Of a DNA stretch of 37,640 nucleotides, positions 27,815 to 36,539 are shown one piece after another. Under the pieces are notes generated by a model that worked only from the letters and a program-made list of their open reading frames with translations, was not told the origin of the DNA and did no database searches. Positions within the stretch are counted from its first letter, which is position 1, and each line of letters starts with the position of its first letter. This DNA is from a virus: the IMG/VR virus record IMGVR_UViG_3300045996_000465, positions 1 to 37,640 of that record; one strand, written 5' to 3'. The position numbers and the translations under genes are program-made.

Positions 27815-28621
27815 CTATTTGCTGTTCAAAAGTGCGGATAAGGGGGTTGGTCCGTCATAGGTTTTGCCCTCAAAGCGGCCTTTGACATCCCGTGCTTGTG
27901 TGAGCGTTTCAGGCAAGCGCGGCTTTTCCTTCAGCTCCGGCTCCTCTTTGGGAGTGGCCGATAACCGATCCTCGATACGGGCAAGTTCCTTGACCTGGCG
28001 GGTTTCGGACAGAGCTGCGATGCGGTACGCCTCACCCGGATTGGCCGTGAGCCAGTGCACCAATTGAGGTGCGGTGTCCGAGTCCAGAATGGCGTCTGCC
28101 ATCGCTTGCGGAACAGGAAGACGAACGAACGCCTGCATGTCGAATCCAGGCAGCTTCATTGCTTCCGCAAAGATGCTTTCCGTTTTCGCCTTCAGCGTCT
28201 GTTCTGCTCTCACCTGCTCCTGCTGTCGCCACTGCTTCTCACGCTGGCGGTCCCGCCACTCATCCCGCGCATCCAGCCATGCGTCCTCAGTCTCAAACTG
28301 AGTGCGCTGTGGCTTGGGGTCTTCGGTCTGGGTTGGGAATGCCTGCGGTTGACGCAGCGTCTTCAGCTCTTGCTCCAACGCTTGAGCCCGTTGCTCTGCC
28401 TCTTGGCGGCGCTTGCGCTCCGCTGCGGCTGCTTGCTCCAGTCCCTTGCGATGCCTATCGAGGGGATCGTCCTTTTGTGTTTCCGGCGGCGTCCCGGTTA
28501 CTTCGCCCGTGGCTTGCTCGGTCGGCTGCGTCTGTTCAACAGTCGTTTCCGGCTGCTGCACTTCTGCGGTCGTTTCCTCGCTAACCTGTCCACCTAGAAC
28601 AGAATCCAAGCTGCTTTCCAT
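27815..28621 (-). CDS. Scaffolding protein
   Basis: 268 aa from ATG 28621. Gln/Glu-rich with a Thr/Glu-rich N-terminus (TTAEVQQPETTVEQTQPTE) and a long coiled coil (residues about 60-140, RKRRQEAEQRAQALEQELK). The basic C-terminus (ARDVKGRFEGKTYDG) would bind the capsid protein. Position between portal and capsid is the standard place. Confidence 0.8.
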   Translation of the reverse strand: MESSLDSVLGGQVSEETTAEVQQPETTVEQTQPTEQATGEVTGTPPETQKDDPLDRHRKGLEQAAAAERKRRQEAEQRAQALEQELKTLRQPQAFPTQTEDPKPQRTQFETEDAWLDARDEWRDRQREKQWRQQEQVRAEQTLKAKTESIFAEAMKLPGFDMQAFVRLPVPQAMADAILDSDTAPQLVHWLTANPGEAYRIAALSETRQVKELARIEDRLSATPKEEPELKEKPRLPETLTQARDVKGRFEGKTYDGPTPLSALLNSK

Positions 28622-28690
28622 CTACGCTCCAAACGCCCGATAAGCCCGGCGACAGCCATACGCCCGAATCCCCGGCGACAGGCCCAATGC

Positions 28691-28713
28691 AAAAAGCCCG
28701 CACTAGGCGGGCT
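28691..28713 (-). terminator. Terminator between portal and scaffold genes
   Basis: Minus strand AGCCCGC-CTAGT-GCGGGCT followed by TTTTGC. Good 7-bp stem plus T-run inside the late operon; partial or antiterminated. Confidence 0.75.
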
Positions 28714-28733
28714 CTCTGTTGGGAAGGAAATCG

Positions 28734-30743
28734 TTACTCTGTAGTCGGCGCTTCGGCCACCGCTACTTCATGCTGGATCGTTTGCGCGGCGGCATTCAGC
28801 CCGGCCTGCGCCTTGTCCACCGCACTGGTGGCTTTGGTCTGCGCTAGTTGAACTTCCATGAGTGCCAGGCGCTTCTGAAGCTCAAAGTTCTCTTCGCGGT
28901 ACTTCAGTTCAAGTTCACGCTTAGCCATCTCCGCAGCCGGACCCATGCTCTCGGCCTGCATCGCCTTTTGCTGGGCCTGGGACAGCTTCTGCTGCAGGTC
29001 TTGCACCTGCTGCTCAAGGGCTTGCCCAGCCTCTTGCATCTGCGCCATCTGTTGCTGCACTTGGGGCGGGAGTTTTCCTTCGCCCTCTCCGCGCAGCTTC
29101 TCCAGAATCTTGTCCTTGTTCCGCAGGGGGGAGGCTTCAATCAGCGCCTCAAACAGCGGGGGCGGCATCTGCCCTGCGTGGGGTGCAAGTTGGACAAGCT
29201 GGTCGAAGGTTTCCGACTGCAGCGAAGCGCTGGCTGGGACTTCATCCAGAACAATGTCCACATCCAACTGCGCCACGTTGTTCTTGGTCCCCACCACCGT
29301 CTGCATTTGCGGGTCCATCTGGGCCTGCTGCTGCATCTCCGGGGTGATCTGCTGGCCCTGCTTCTTGGCCTGCTCCATCATCTTCTCGCCCAAGGTCAGC
29401 GGGGCATTGAGTCCAACGAACTTGACGTTTTTGTCATCGTCCGTAACGCGAATCCACTTCTCGGCGGTCCAGAACTGCTTGATGCGGTTCCACACCTTGC
29501 GGTAAACGTCATGCTGGAACTGAGAGAAGGCATCGAACACCGGCCCCAGCTCGGACAATCCTTGCTCAGACTTCGCCATCAGGGCGCGGCCGGACATCAC
29601 CCGATCCTCGTTACCAGACAGGGCTGCGTTCACGCCCACCGCGTCAATCTCGTTCTTGGCCTCCTGAAGCATCTTGAACTGCGCTTCAGCCATGTCGATG
29701 GTGGGAAGGACGCCGAAGTCCTCACCGAACTTCGCGCCGCCCTGCATCTCGATATGCCCGTCCGGCTTGGCAAGCTCTGACTTCAGCTTGTTCTTGTCGC
29801 CCACGGACTGATTGCCGTAGGTCTGCCGCACGTTCATCAGGTGCATGGCCTTGGAGCGGCGCTTGTTGATTTCGTCCTGAACCGAAATCCAAGCACGCAC
29901 CACGCCGTAACGGTTGCCGTCGCGGTCGATGTTGCACGAACCGAAGACAAACCCATCATCGGGCTCGCCGTCTTCGTCCTTGTACGGGGATTCGTCCCGC
30001 TCCAGAATCCCGCCTTTGGTGTACTTGGTCAGGTAGTAGGTTTCCCCCTCCTTGCTCCAGCACTCCACGATGCGAACCCGCTTGCGCTTGGTGTCAGCCC
30101 ACCTGGTGCGGGGTACGTCCTGGTACGTCTCGCCAATGACTGCAGGGCCTTCCGTGCTCAGTGTGGCCTCAATGACATCTTTCTTCTCGGGCCACTTCTT
30201 GACAGCCTCGTCGCAGTCCATCCAGACATACTGACCTTTGTGGTTGCCGTCGCTCCAATCCCTCATGCGGGAGTAAACATCACCCCACATCCGGTCCCAC
30301 GTAATCTGCTTGACCTCGATGCAGTAATCCCCGTCCTCTTTCTCGTAGACCTGAATGTCAGCCCCGCAAGCACCCTCAATGATGTGGTTATCAAAGCAGG
30401 CAGAGCGAACGCGGTCCCACTTGCTCTGATCCATGACAAAGCGGATAGCGTCCGTCGCTGCGCTGGCTCCGTCTTCCTCCGCAGGCGTGCGAGGGAAGGC
30501 GCGCGGCATCATCCTTCGTTGTTGTTCCTGGCCCTTGAGGAAGTCAACCTTGGGCTTGATCCGGTTGATCGTGACTACGGGCTGTTTGCGCTTCTCCAGG
30601 GCTGCGCGCTCGGCATCGGTCCACTGGTAGCCATCGTAGTAATCACGGTCCCGCTCTGCCTCCTCTCGGGCGTCGGCGGTGGATTGGTCTGCGGCCTCGT
30701 GCCACTGCACCAATCTAGCCAGAACGTCGCTATCAGAGTCCAT
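28734..30743 (-). CDS. Portal protein, P22 type
   Basis: 669 aa from ATG 30743, adjoining the terminase stop (TAAATG). ERDRDYYDGYQWTDAERAAL at about 28 and QPVVTINRIKPKVDFLKGQ at about 54 are family signatures; GNEDRVMSGRALMAKSEQG lies near the middle. The C-terminal 120 residues form a long Gln-rich coiled coil (barrel-like extension). Dodecameric DNA channel for packaging and ejection. Confidence 0.9.
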   Translation of the reverse strand: MDSDSDVLARLVQWHEAADQSTADAREEAERDRDYYDGYQWTDAERAALEKRKQPVVTINRIKPKVDFLKGQEQQRRMMPRAFPRTPAEEDGASAATDAIRFVMDQSKWDRVRSACFDNHIIEGACGADIQVYEKEDGDYCIEVKQITWDRMWGDVYSRMRDWSDGNHKGQYVWMDCDEAVKKWPEKKDVIEATLSTEGPAVIGETYQDVPRTRWADTKRKRVRIVECWSKEGETYYLTKYTKGGILERDESPYKDEDGEPDDGFVFGSCNIDRDGNRYGVVRAWISVQDEINKRRSKAMHLMNVRQTYGNQSVGDKNKLKSELAKPDGHIEMQGGAKFGEDFGVLPTIDMAEAQFKMLQEAKNEIDAVGVNAALSGNEDRVMSGRALMAKSEQGLSELGPVFDAFSQFQHDVYRKVWNRIKQFWTAEKWIRVTDDDKNVKFVGLNAPLTLGEKMMEQAKKQGQQITPEMQQQAQMDPQMQTVVGTKNNVAQLDVDIVLDEVPASASLQSETFDQLVQLAPHAGQMPPPLFEALIEASPLRNKDKILEKLRGEGEGKLPPQVQQQMAQMQEAGQALEQQVQDLQQKLSQAQQKAMQAESMGPAAEMAKRELELKYREENFELQKRLALMEVQLAQTKATSAVDKAQAGLNAAAQTIQHEVAVAEAPTTE

Positions 30744-32183
30744 TTAGGCGGTCTTCCAGTTGTCGTCGGTTTCGTCGTCACCGAAGGTCTTGTCCCAGCG
30801 GTCACGCACTTTTGTTACGGTCGGCCTCGACGCAATCGCCGGGTGAGCCTCGTCCAGCGCCCGCCCAATGAGGGAGGCGCAGTCCACATCGTCGTCATTC
30901 GCACCAGCAGGAAAGCGAAGGAACTCGTCTATCTCCGCGCCCTGCTCAAACCACACACTCCCCATCGCTGCCCGCGCTTGGAAGCCTCTGGCCCGTGTCG
31001 GTTTGTCATGGATGCTAGGCAGCCACTCCATGCGGCAGAAGGCATTTCTCTCCCTCATCCGGCGAATCAGCATGGGCTCGATGGCCTTTTGGATCACCCC
31101 AGACTCACCGAACCACGCAAAGGGCTTGTGCTCTTTGATGAGGTCGATTTGCCTTTCAATCCAGACATCGGAGGTTGTTCTTCCCCTCCACCCACCCAGC
31201 CGGTACAGCCCACCCTCTGGAGACACCCCCCATATGCGATGCACCGTGTAATCCCCGCCTCCGTCCGTCACCGCGTAATCGCTGGTGCCGTAGATCGCTA
31301 GTTCCTTGGGTCGGTCGGTCCAGGTCTTGAACCACTCCCGCAGGAAGAATGTTCCGTCCTCCGGGCTGGGCCTTTGCTGATACAGCGCCGACCAGTCTCT
31401 AGGTCCGACCGCCGCCTTGATCCTCTGGAGTGATTCAAGGTCGTACTGCTCGGGCCAGAGAGGCTTATCCCCATCCAAAGCAGGAAGGTCCAGAACATCC
31501 CATCCCTCCTGCTTGTGTTCGCTCAGTAGCCAGCCTGAAAGATCGTCCTCATGCCAGCGGGTCTGAATCACCACGATCCGCGCGCCTGGCATCAGCCGGG
31601 TGTAGGCGGTAGAGGTAAACCATTCCTTGATGCGCTTGCGGACAATCTCGCTGTCCGCTTCTTCCCGGTTCTTAACCGGGTCGTCAATCAACAACAGGTG
31701 CGCGCCTCGGCCTGTCAGCGGGCCTCCTACACCTACCGCGTAATAAGCGCCCCTCTGAGCCGTCCCAATCTCCGTCCCGCCTTCGACGTGGAAGCGCTTG
31801 ACGCTCTTGGAGTCCTCAGCCAGCTTGACTCCGGGGAAGATCGCCGCATAAGCCGGGTCTTCAATCTGCCCCTTGACTTTGCGCCCGAAGTCGTCAGCCA
31901 GCTCCTGAGCGTAGGTTGCCGCAATGACGTAGTGCTCGGGGTTTCGCCCCAAGTACCAAGCCGGAAAGAACTCGCTCGCCAGCATGGACTTGCCATGTCT
32001 TGGCGGCATGAAGATCATCAGCCGCTTAACGTCTCCCCGCTCGACTGCCTCCAGCTTCCGGGCAATCAGCCTGTGGTGGGCTGCGTCCCGGTATCCGGGC
32101 CATTGGTAGGCTGCGTAAGCCAGGAGCCGGGAGAATGCGAAGTCTTCAGCGGTCGGCACGTAGCGCGGCTTCGACTGCTGCAT
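30744..32183 (-). CDS. terL: Terminase large subunit
   Basis: 479 aa from ATG 32183, overlapping the small-subunit-like gene by 38 bases. Walker A-like MPPRHGKS at residues 59-66, Walker B LLLIDD at 163-168 and an RNase H-type nuclease start GTSDYAVTDGGG at about 295. This motor pumps DNA into the prohead and cuts it. Confidence 0.95.
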   Translation of the reverse strand: MQQSKPRYVPTAEDFAFSRLLAYAAYQWPGYRDAAHHRLIARKLEAVERGDVKRLMIFMPPRHGKSMLASEFFPAWYLGRNPEHYVIAATYAQELADDFGRKVKGQIEDPAYAAIFPGVKLAEDSKSVKRFHVEGGTEIGTAQRGAYYAVGVGGPLTGRGAHLLLIDDPVKNREEADSEIVRKRIKEWFTSTAYTRLMPGARIVVIQTRWHEDDLSGWLLSEHKQEGWDVLDLPALDGDKPLWPEQYDLESLQRIKAAVGPRDWSALYQQRPSPEDGTFFLREWFKTWTDRPKELAIYGTSDYAVTDGGGDYTVHRIWGVSPEGGLYRLGGWRGRTTSDVWIERQIDLIKEHKPFAWFGESGVIQKAIEPMLIRRMRERNAFCRMEWLPSIHDKPTRARGFQARAAMGSVWFEQGAEIDEFLRFPAGANDDDVDCASLIGRALDEAHPAIASRPTVTKVRDRWDKTFGDDETDDNWKTA

Positions 32184-32466
32184 CCCTTTGCTCTTTGGCG
32201 CTTACTTCAATTGGCCCACCATTCGGACCACTCAACTCCGTCCGGTTCAACTTGGGCGCTCCGTACTCAGCCAGCTTGGCGAGAAGGTCCAGAGCCTTGG
32301 CCGGGTCGGGCTTGTTGTCTCCATGCCCATCTGCCACCTGCTGAAGCCATAGATCGACCTTGGCCGCGTTCTTCTCAAGCAAGGCGGTGATGGTCTGGCG
32401 GAACTCCACGGTGGCCTTGTTGGGCGTTCCTGCCTGCCTACCGCCCGTTTTAACGCCCTTTGCCAT
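32146..32466 (-). CDS. Terminase small subunit-like protein
   Basis: 106 aa from ATG 32466. Basic N-terminus GVKTGGRQAGTPNKATVEFR, then a helical region (KALDLLAKLAEYGAPKLNRT) resembling DUF5681-type or small-terminase proteins of phages. The position before terL supports a DNA-recognition role for packaging. Its 3' end overlaps terL. Confidence 0.75.
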   Translation of the reverse strand: MAKGVKTGGRQAGTPNKATVEFRQTITALLEKNAAKVDLWLQQVADGHGDNKPDPAKALDLLAKLAEYGAPKLNRTELSGPNGGPIEVSAKEQRDAAVEAALRADR

Positions 32467-32496
32467 GATTGCCTCTAAACCAATCCACTTTGGATA

Positions 32497-32949
32497 TCAG
32501 GCATCCAACCCACGAAGGCACGGGCGATAGACCTCGGAGTTACCAGCCGGGGTAAAGGCTCCGTTAGTCACCAAGTAGCCGTAAAGCCCGACGCCGGGGC
32601 AAATGTGCTTGTTCACCTGGTCCACGGAACTAAACAGAGTGCTACCCACATCAGCGGGAGAACCAAGGTCCACGTAGCCGATGTAGTAGTCCCGGTCGCC
32701 GGACGGGATGTCGAACACCGCGTTGTCAGCCAAGGCGCTAGGAGGCGAGCCATCGTACAGGTGCAGACGGAAGCTGGTCATGCCTGCGGGAATGGCGGTG
32801 ACGTTGATGCGAAGGTCACAGGTGGTCAGGAGCGCACTGACGCCAGCTTTGAACTCAGGAAAGCTGATGACCCCTCCCACCACATCCCCAGCGGTGTAAG
32901 CGGTGGTGTTTGCAGGACGGGTGACGGTGGGTTGACTCTTGTATGCCAT
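32497..32949 (-). CDS. Conserved small virion protein
   Basis: 150 aa from ATG 32949. The start MAYKSQPTVTRPANTTAYTA and AIPAGMTSFRLHLYDGSPPS, VDLGSPADVGSTLFSSVDQV and GAFTPAGNSEVYRP are, from memory, strongly conserved across many unrelated phages. Beta-rich; likely a particle surface or decoration protein. Lies between a beta-helix protein and the terminases, an unusual place for a structural gene. Confidence 0.75.
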   Translation of the reverse strand: MAYKSQPTVTRPANTTAYTAGDVVGGVISFPEFKAGVSALLTTCDLRINVTAIPAGMTSFRLHLYDGSPPSALADNAVFDIPSGDRDYYIGYVDLGSPADVGSTLFSSVDQVNKHICPGVGLYGYLVTNGAFTPAGNSEVYRPCLRGLDA

Positions 32950-32964
32950 TGGGGTTTCCTTAGT

Positions 32965-34617
32965 TCACATCGCGGCCAAGGCGACATCAGAGGGAATTGG
33001 GAGGTAGGTCACGTTGGGCCGCTCCAACCCTGCCCCCATCGCAATGGCCGGACTGCCGCCAGTTACGTTGAAGTCTCCGTTGGCCGGGTCAACCAACAGA
33101 GGGTCCGATGCCACACTGGCTTGGTCGTAACTCAGTTCTGCTGCTTTGTAGAGCGCAAAGCTGGTGTAACTCGATGCGCCGATGTTGAAGTCAATCGTGG
33201 CGGGCCAATAGACGTTGTTGTCTGCCGATCCCGTACCAGTGATCCGGTAAGCAGTGGTGTTCGTGCTCGCCGTGATGATGTTGTACGAGCTGTTCACCTG
33301 TGAGCCAACGGCGTTTCCGTTGACCATGATCCGGGACGAGCCGGTCGCGGTGGTGTCTCTGGCAAGTACCGACTTCGTAACCGTGACGGTTGCGGTTCCA
33401 GCCGCATAGACGGAGCCTCGACTTGTCCCGTCGAAACAGTAGTGCCGCATCCCCTCGATGGTGGACGTTCCTGCGGTGGTTTCCGTCGCTCCAATGTGGG
33501 TAACGGTCGGGCCTTCCATGACCTTGCAGTCATAGGCCGTGTGAACCGTTCCGCCAAGGAGAAAGCCCTTGTTTACGTCATAAGCGTAATTTCTGGTGTT
33601 CGTGAACAGGTCACAATCTGCCGCCGCGAATCCCGTCACCACACCAGAAGCGGCGCAGTCCTCATAAATGACCGCATCCCACTCTTTTGCGGCTCCGGTG
33701 GTGTGAGAGTAGAAGCCGTCAACGGAAATGGAAGCTGCGCGGGCAGCCTCACCAATGGCCGGATCGCAGATGGCAACGCAGCGCCGGAACGTTACCCGCT
33801 TTCCAGAACCATCCGAGGTGAAGCCAACAAACATGGTGGCGTTGGAGCGGTTCGGATAATCCGCCTTCCACGCTATGCACCCATCTGCGATGCTGTCAGC
33901 ACCAATGAATAGGTTGTGCTTCCATCCGTCTTCAGCTAGGCACCAATTTACCCGGCAGTTGTTGACCGCCTCAAGGCTTCCATTGCCGTTGGTGGTTCTC
34001 TTGGTGTGGACGTATTCAATGAGCCAGTTAGACCCAATCTCCCCGGTCATCAGACCCCACTCACGGGAGGAAATCTCGTAGGTCTTGCCGTTGGTGTCGG
34101 GATCGCCGCTTCCGGTGGCATGGACGTAAACCGCACTAGGAGAGGTCGTCACAGTGGCGACGTAGTACGTGCCAGGGGTTGCATCGCATAGAGCCGTGCT
34201 GGCAACCCAGCGCAACCGGACGCCATCTTCCCAAACTGAGATGACAGACCCGGACGAAGCCTCATGCACCCAAGAGGTGTCATACACGTTAGTCAGAGCA
34301 CCAGTCTTGGCCCAGGAGTCGGCTGGGACAACATCAGCCCCGTCCAGAACAGGCATGGCCCCGGAGCCATACGCCTTGATGACTACATTTGATCCCCAAT
34401 CGCCCAGCCCACCGATCTGCTCTCGCCAGTACGACCCACGCGCCAAGCCAATGCGCTTTCGGTCGTAACTGCTGCCAAGGACCGTCTCTAGCTTTGCAAT
34501 GGTCCGAAACGCCCTAGCCGGGGTCTTGCCGTCACTGTAATCAGAGCCGTTGACGGAATCGACGTGGTAGTCGAACCGGCTGGCCCCTAGCAGCAGTTGA
34601 CGGACAGCAGGGTTCAT
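32965..34617 (-). CDS. Second beta-helix tail-spike-like protein
   Basis: 550 aa from ATG 34617; the frame is open upstream across the terminator, but this ATG starts MNPAVRQLLLGASRFDYHVD. VNGSDYSDGKTPARAFRTI is the usual start of parallel beta-helix pectate-lyase-like proteins, and short repeating strands follow. It could be a second receptor-binding or polysaccharide-degrading protein. It is the first large late gene, far from the other spike (15482-17491). Confidence 0.75.
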   Translation of the reverse strand: MNPAVRQLLLGASRFDYHVDSVNGSDYSDGKTPARAFRTIAKLETVLGSSYDRKRIGLARGSYWREQIGGLGDWGSNVVIKAYGSGAMPVLDGADVVPADSWAKTGALTNVYDTSWVHEASSGSVISVWEDGVRLRWVASTALCDATPGTYYVATVTTSPSAVYVHATGSGDPDTNGKTYEISSREWGLMTGEIGSNWLIEYVHTKRTTNGNGSLEAVNNCRVNWCLAEDGWKHNLFIGADSIADGCIAWKADYPNRSNATMFVGFTSDGSGKRVTFRRCVAICDPAIGEAARAASISVDGFYSHTTGAAKEWDAVIYEDCAASGVVTGFAAADCDLFTNTRNYAYDVNKGFLLGGTVHTAYDCKVMEGPTVTHIGATETTAGTSTIEGMRHYCFDGTSRGSVYAAGTATVTVTKSVLARDTTATGSSRIMVNGNAVGSQVNSSYNIITASTNTTAYRITGTGSADNNVYWPATIDFNIGASSYTSFALYKAAELSYDQASVASDPLLVDPANGDFNVTGGSPAIAMGAGLERPNVTYLPIPSDVALAAM

Positions 34618-34623
34618 ACGCTC

Positions 34624-34654
34624 CAAAAAGAAGAAAACCGCCTCTAGGGCGGTT
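34624..34654 (-). terminator. Terminator at the head of the late operon
   Basis: Minus strand AACCGCC-CTAGA-GGCGGTT followed by TTCTTCTTTTT, ending 8 bases before the second spike ATG. It is about 300 nt downstream of the candidate late promoter, the position of a Q-controlled tR'. Confidence 0.8.
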
Positions 34655-34718
34655 GTGAAAGTGCTTGTGGCACTGCGATAGGTTTCAGTGGCCGGTACTG
34701 AATTCCGGCTTATCTCTA

Positions 34719-34919
34719 TCAACCAGCGCTTTCGCGTGAGACAGCGTTTAGGTGCCCTTGCGCATCAGCCTGCGCATTCACTGAAAAGGGTTGGGGCGGC
34801 GTCTCTACGAGGTGGCGGACTGTGCTTCGCGAGCGGCGTCCCCTGAGTATTAAGAGGGCCGTCCCCAAGATGGTGAGCGCCAGAAACGACAAATCCCCGA
34901 GGGGCGACAGGGCCTCCAC
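34719..34919 (-). CDS. Possible small membrane protein
   Basis: 66 aa from GTG 34919, with no clear ribosome-binding site. One hydrophobic stretch (LSFLALTILGTALLIL) followed by a strongly basic segment (RGRRSRSTVRH). It lies in the late leader between the promoter and the terminator. The lambda late leader is non-coding, so this may be chance. Confidence 0.4.
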   Translation of the reverse strand: MEALSPLGDLSFLALTILGTALLILRGRRSRSTVRHLVETPPQPFSVNAQADAQGHLNAVSRESAG

Positions 34920-34927
34920 CGGGGATT
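34892..34927 (-). terminator. Long-loop hairpin just after late promoter
   Basis: AATCCCCG/CGGGGATT, 8-bp stem with a 20-nt loop, about 30 nt downstream of the predicted late start, followed by TTTGTCGTTT on the minus strand. Could be a pause or termination element used in antiterminator loading. Confidence 0.4.
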
Positions 34928-34961
34928 GATCGACTTATGCGTGTTCGCGCTCGATTTCGCG

Positions 34962-34990
34962 ATTATCACACATTGTCAAGTTGCGTGCAA
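34962..34990 (-). promoter_or_regulatory. Late promoter (pR' candidate)
   Basis: Minus strand TTGCAC (34985-34990), 17-bp spacer, GATAAT (34962-34967) with an upstream TG (extended -10). TTGACA occurs twice nearby (34974-34979 and 34999-35004), and GTTGC-AC-GCAAC forms an inverted repeat over the -35 box, both possible Q-binding sequence. Downstream of the Q-like gene and upstream of all late genes. Confidence 0.55.
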
Positions 34991-35443
34991 CTATTTAGTG
35001 TCAAATTGTGTTTTGCCCATGGTGACTACCGCGTGCTTCATCACGACATAGAGTGCGTGGGACTCGCTACGTGGTAGCGTCGGGTGCATATTGGTCAGGA
35101 TGGCGAGGGCGTCGGACAGGTCGATGTCTGGTTCGCGCTCTAATGGAGGCGGGTAAGAGTACAAGGGGGTGTGATTGACGAGACGGCTAATTACGACACC
35201 GGCATCTTGGACGAAAGTACAGCGGCGCACCACCATGGCTGGCAAGGGCATCCAGTGGGTTGGCTTCTCCCCCCACTCGTCCAATGCGTGCGACGCGCAT
35301 TCGCTGGTGAACCAACCTTTACCCTCCTCGCTCCAGAAGGCAATGGCAACTCCATCAGCCTCCACCGTCGCAGGCGGACGCGGAAAGTAGAGCAAAACCC
35401 ATGTCTCATCCTTCGGCGCGGTTTCAATTGGCATCCAATCCAT
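34991..35443 (-). CDS. DUF551-like protein
   Basis: 150 aa from ATG 35443. The first 70 residues (MDWMPIETAPKDETWVLLYF, then KPTHWMPLP) carry the WIPI/DUF551 signature of a small domain frequent in phage genomes, function unknown. The C-terminal 80 residues are an extra helical region (LSDALAILTNMHPTLPRSES). The late promoter overlaps its end. Confidence 0.75.
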   Translation of the reverse strand: MDWMPIETAPKDETWVLLYFPRPPATVEADGVAIAFWSEEGKGWFTSECASHALDEWGEKPTHWMPLPAMVVRRCTFVQDAGVVISRLVNHTPLYSYPPPLEREPDIDLSDALAILTNMHPTLPRSESHALYVVMKHAVVTMGKTQFDTK

Positions 35444-35491
35444 GATCTCTCCTTATTCCTAATCCGGGGAGGGTTGCGCTCAAATGTCAGA

Positions 35492-35671
35492 TTACTTGTC
35501 TGCTTCCAAGACAGTCCGGACAAGCGTCCTAATCTCGCTTTCAGTTATCAGGTAGCACTGTTCCGAGAAGCACTTGCGGCGTTCCCAAGCGGAATAGACG
35601 AGTGCGACACAGGCGGCAATCTGCAAAACCGGGACCATCCACCGCCAGAACAAAACCAGCCTATGCCGCAT
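35492..35671 (-). CDS. Small single-pass membrane protein
   Basis: 59 aa from ATG 35671, overlapping the Q stop (TGATG). Basic start MRHRLVLFWRW, transmembrane MVPVLQIAACVALVYSAW, then a charged tail (ITESEIRTLVRTVLEADK). Function unknown. Confidence 0.6.
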   Translation of the reverse strand: MRHRLVLFWRWMVPVLQIAACVALVYSAWERRKCFSEQCYLITESEIRTLVRTVLEADK

Positions 35672-36048
35672 CACACCCCCCTGTTAATCAGCATCGTCCT
35701 GCCTGACCGGATCAGGTCTAGCAGCCCTTGTTTACTCACCCCCAACCGCTTTGCCGTGGCTACCGGGCTCCCGGCAAACACGTAGCAGAACCTGATGGCC
35801 TCCCGGTGCTTCTCAGGCAGCAGGGAGACGGCTTTCTCCATCTCCACCGCCTCTGGGATGTTGATGGATTGTTTGATGTCGGGGGTATGCCACTGCCAAC
35901 TGTGGGAGCGGTACTGCCGGAACATCGGGGCAACCTGCCAGCCTTGAGGACGGACGCGGACCCAACGCGCCCAGCTCTCCAGCCTCGCGTGGACCTCAAG
36001 ATGCCGGTCATCCACCAGGAAGAAATCAACCGCGTCTTCTCGTTTCAT
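35671..36048 (-). CDS. Q-type late antiterminator
   Basis: 125 aa from ATG 36048. LEVHARLESWARWVRVRPQG in the first half and a C-terminal sigma-region-4-like helix-turn-helix (LPEKHREAIRFCYVFAGSPV, then AKRLGVSKQGLLDLI) match phage antitermination Q proteins of the 21/P22 type. It should load on RNA polymerase at the late promoter (34962-34990) and allow it to read the hairpins at 34624, 28691, 26689 and 17501. Confidence 0.8.
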   Translation of the reverse strand: MKREDAVDFFLVDDRHLEVHARLESWARWVRVRPQGWQVAPMFRQYRSHSWQWHTPDIKQSINIPEAVEMEKAVSLLPEKHREAIRFCYVFAGSPVATAKRLGVSKQGLLDLIRSGRTMLINRGV

Positions 36049-36072
36049 TCCTCTGCCCCTCTCTTGTAGTTG

Positions 36073-36537
36073 TCAGGCCATCAACCCAGCAAAGGGGTTG
36101 AACTGCTCTTTCCATGCCCGGTAAGTCCGAACCTTGGACACCAGGTCTCGACTGACGCCAAGCTCTTGCGCAAGGTCAATGCCTCGCTTGTCGCTCCCCC
36201 TGATGTACCGGGCCTTTTCCATCGACAGCTTGCCGAACTTGGCCTGATTGGTGCGGGACGAAGAAGCCGACTTCTTAGCCTTCACGGAAGGCCGCGCGTT
36301 GGATATACGGGCCACTTCGCTTTTGTTCGTCAGCTTCATGTGCGCGACGTTCAGGCACATCGATTGACCACAGGTCACCGTCAGGAGCTGGCTCTTAGTC
36401 AACGGCCCTTTCTCAGCCTCCCAAACAACCCTCCTTGCGCTGCGCTGCCGGTACTTAGGGTGCCCCTTGGCGTTGGTTGCGCCTTGCCACAACTGGCAGT
36501 CTCCGCACTCCAGACAGCGAAGCCGGATCAGTTCCAT
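36073..36537 (-). CDS. HNH-like endonuclease with C-terminal HTH
   Basis: 154 aa from ATG 36537 (36555 possible). Cysteines in LRCLECGDCQLWQG and CGQSMCLNVAHMKLTN fit an HNH/zinc fold with H in AHM, and the C-terminal region (KRGIDLAQELGVSRDLVSKV) is a helix-turn-helix. Resembles free-standing phage homing endonucleases. Embedded in the nin-like region. Confidence 0.7.
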   Translation of the reverse strand: MELIRLRCLECGDCQLWQGATNAKGHPKYRQRSARRVVWEAEKGPLTKSQLLTVTCGQSMCLNVAHMKLTNKSEVARISNARPSVKAKKSASSSRTNQAKFGKLSMEKARYIRGSDKRGIDLAQELGVSRDLVSKVRTYRAWKEQFNPFAGLMA

Positions 36538-36539
36538 AT

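Noticed and set aside
29841-31301. Long plus-strand frame opposite portal and terminase
   Set aside because: Antisense shadow across two well-identified genes; no ribosome-binding site or family match.
15482-34617. Diversity-generating retroelement as in BPP-1
   Set aside because: No reverse transcriptase, template repeat or variable repeat is visible in this window, despite BPP-1-like structural genes.
34617-34722. Earlier start for the second spike protein
   Set aside because: The extension would use TTG 34722 and translate through the terminator hairpin; ATG 34617 gives a normal protein start.
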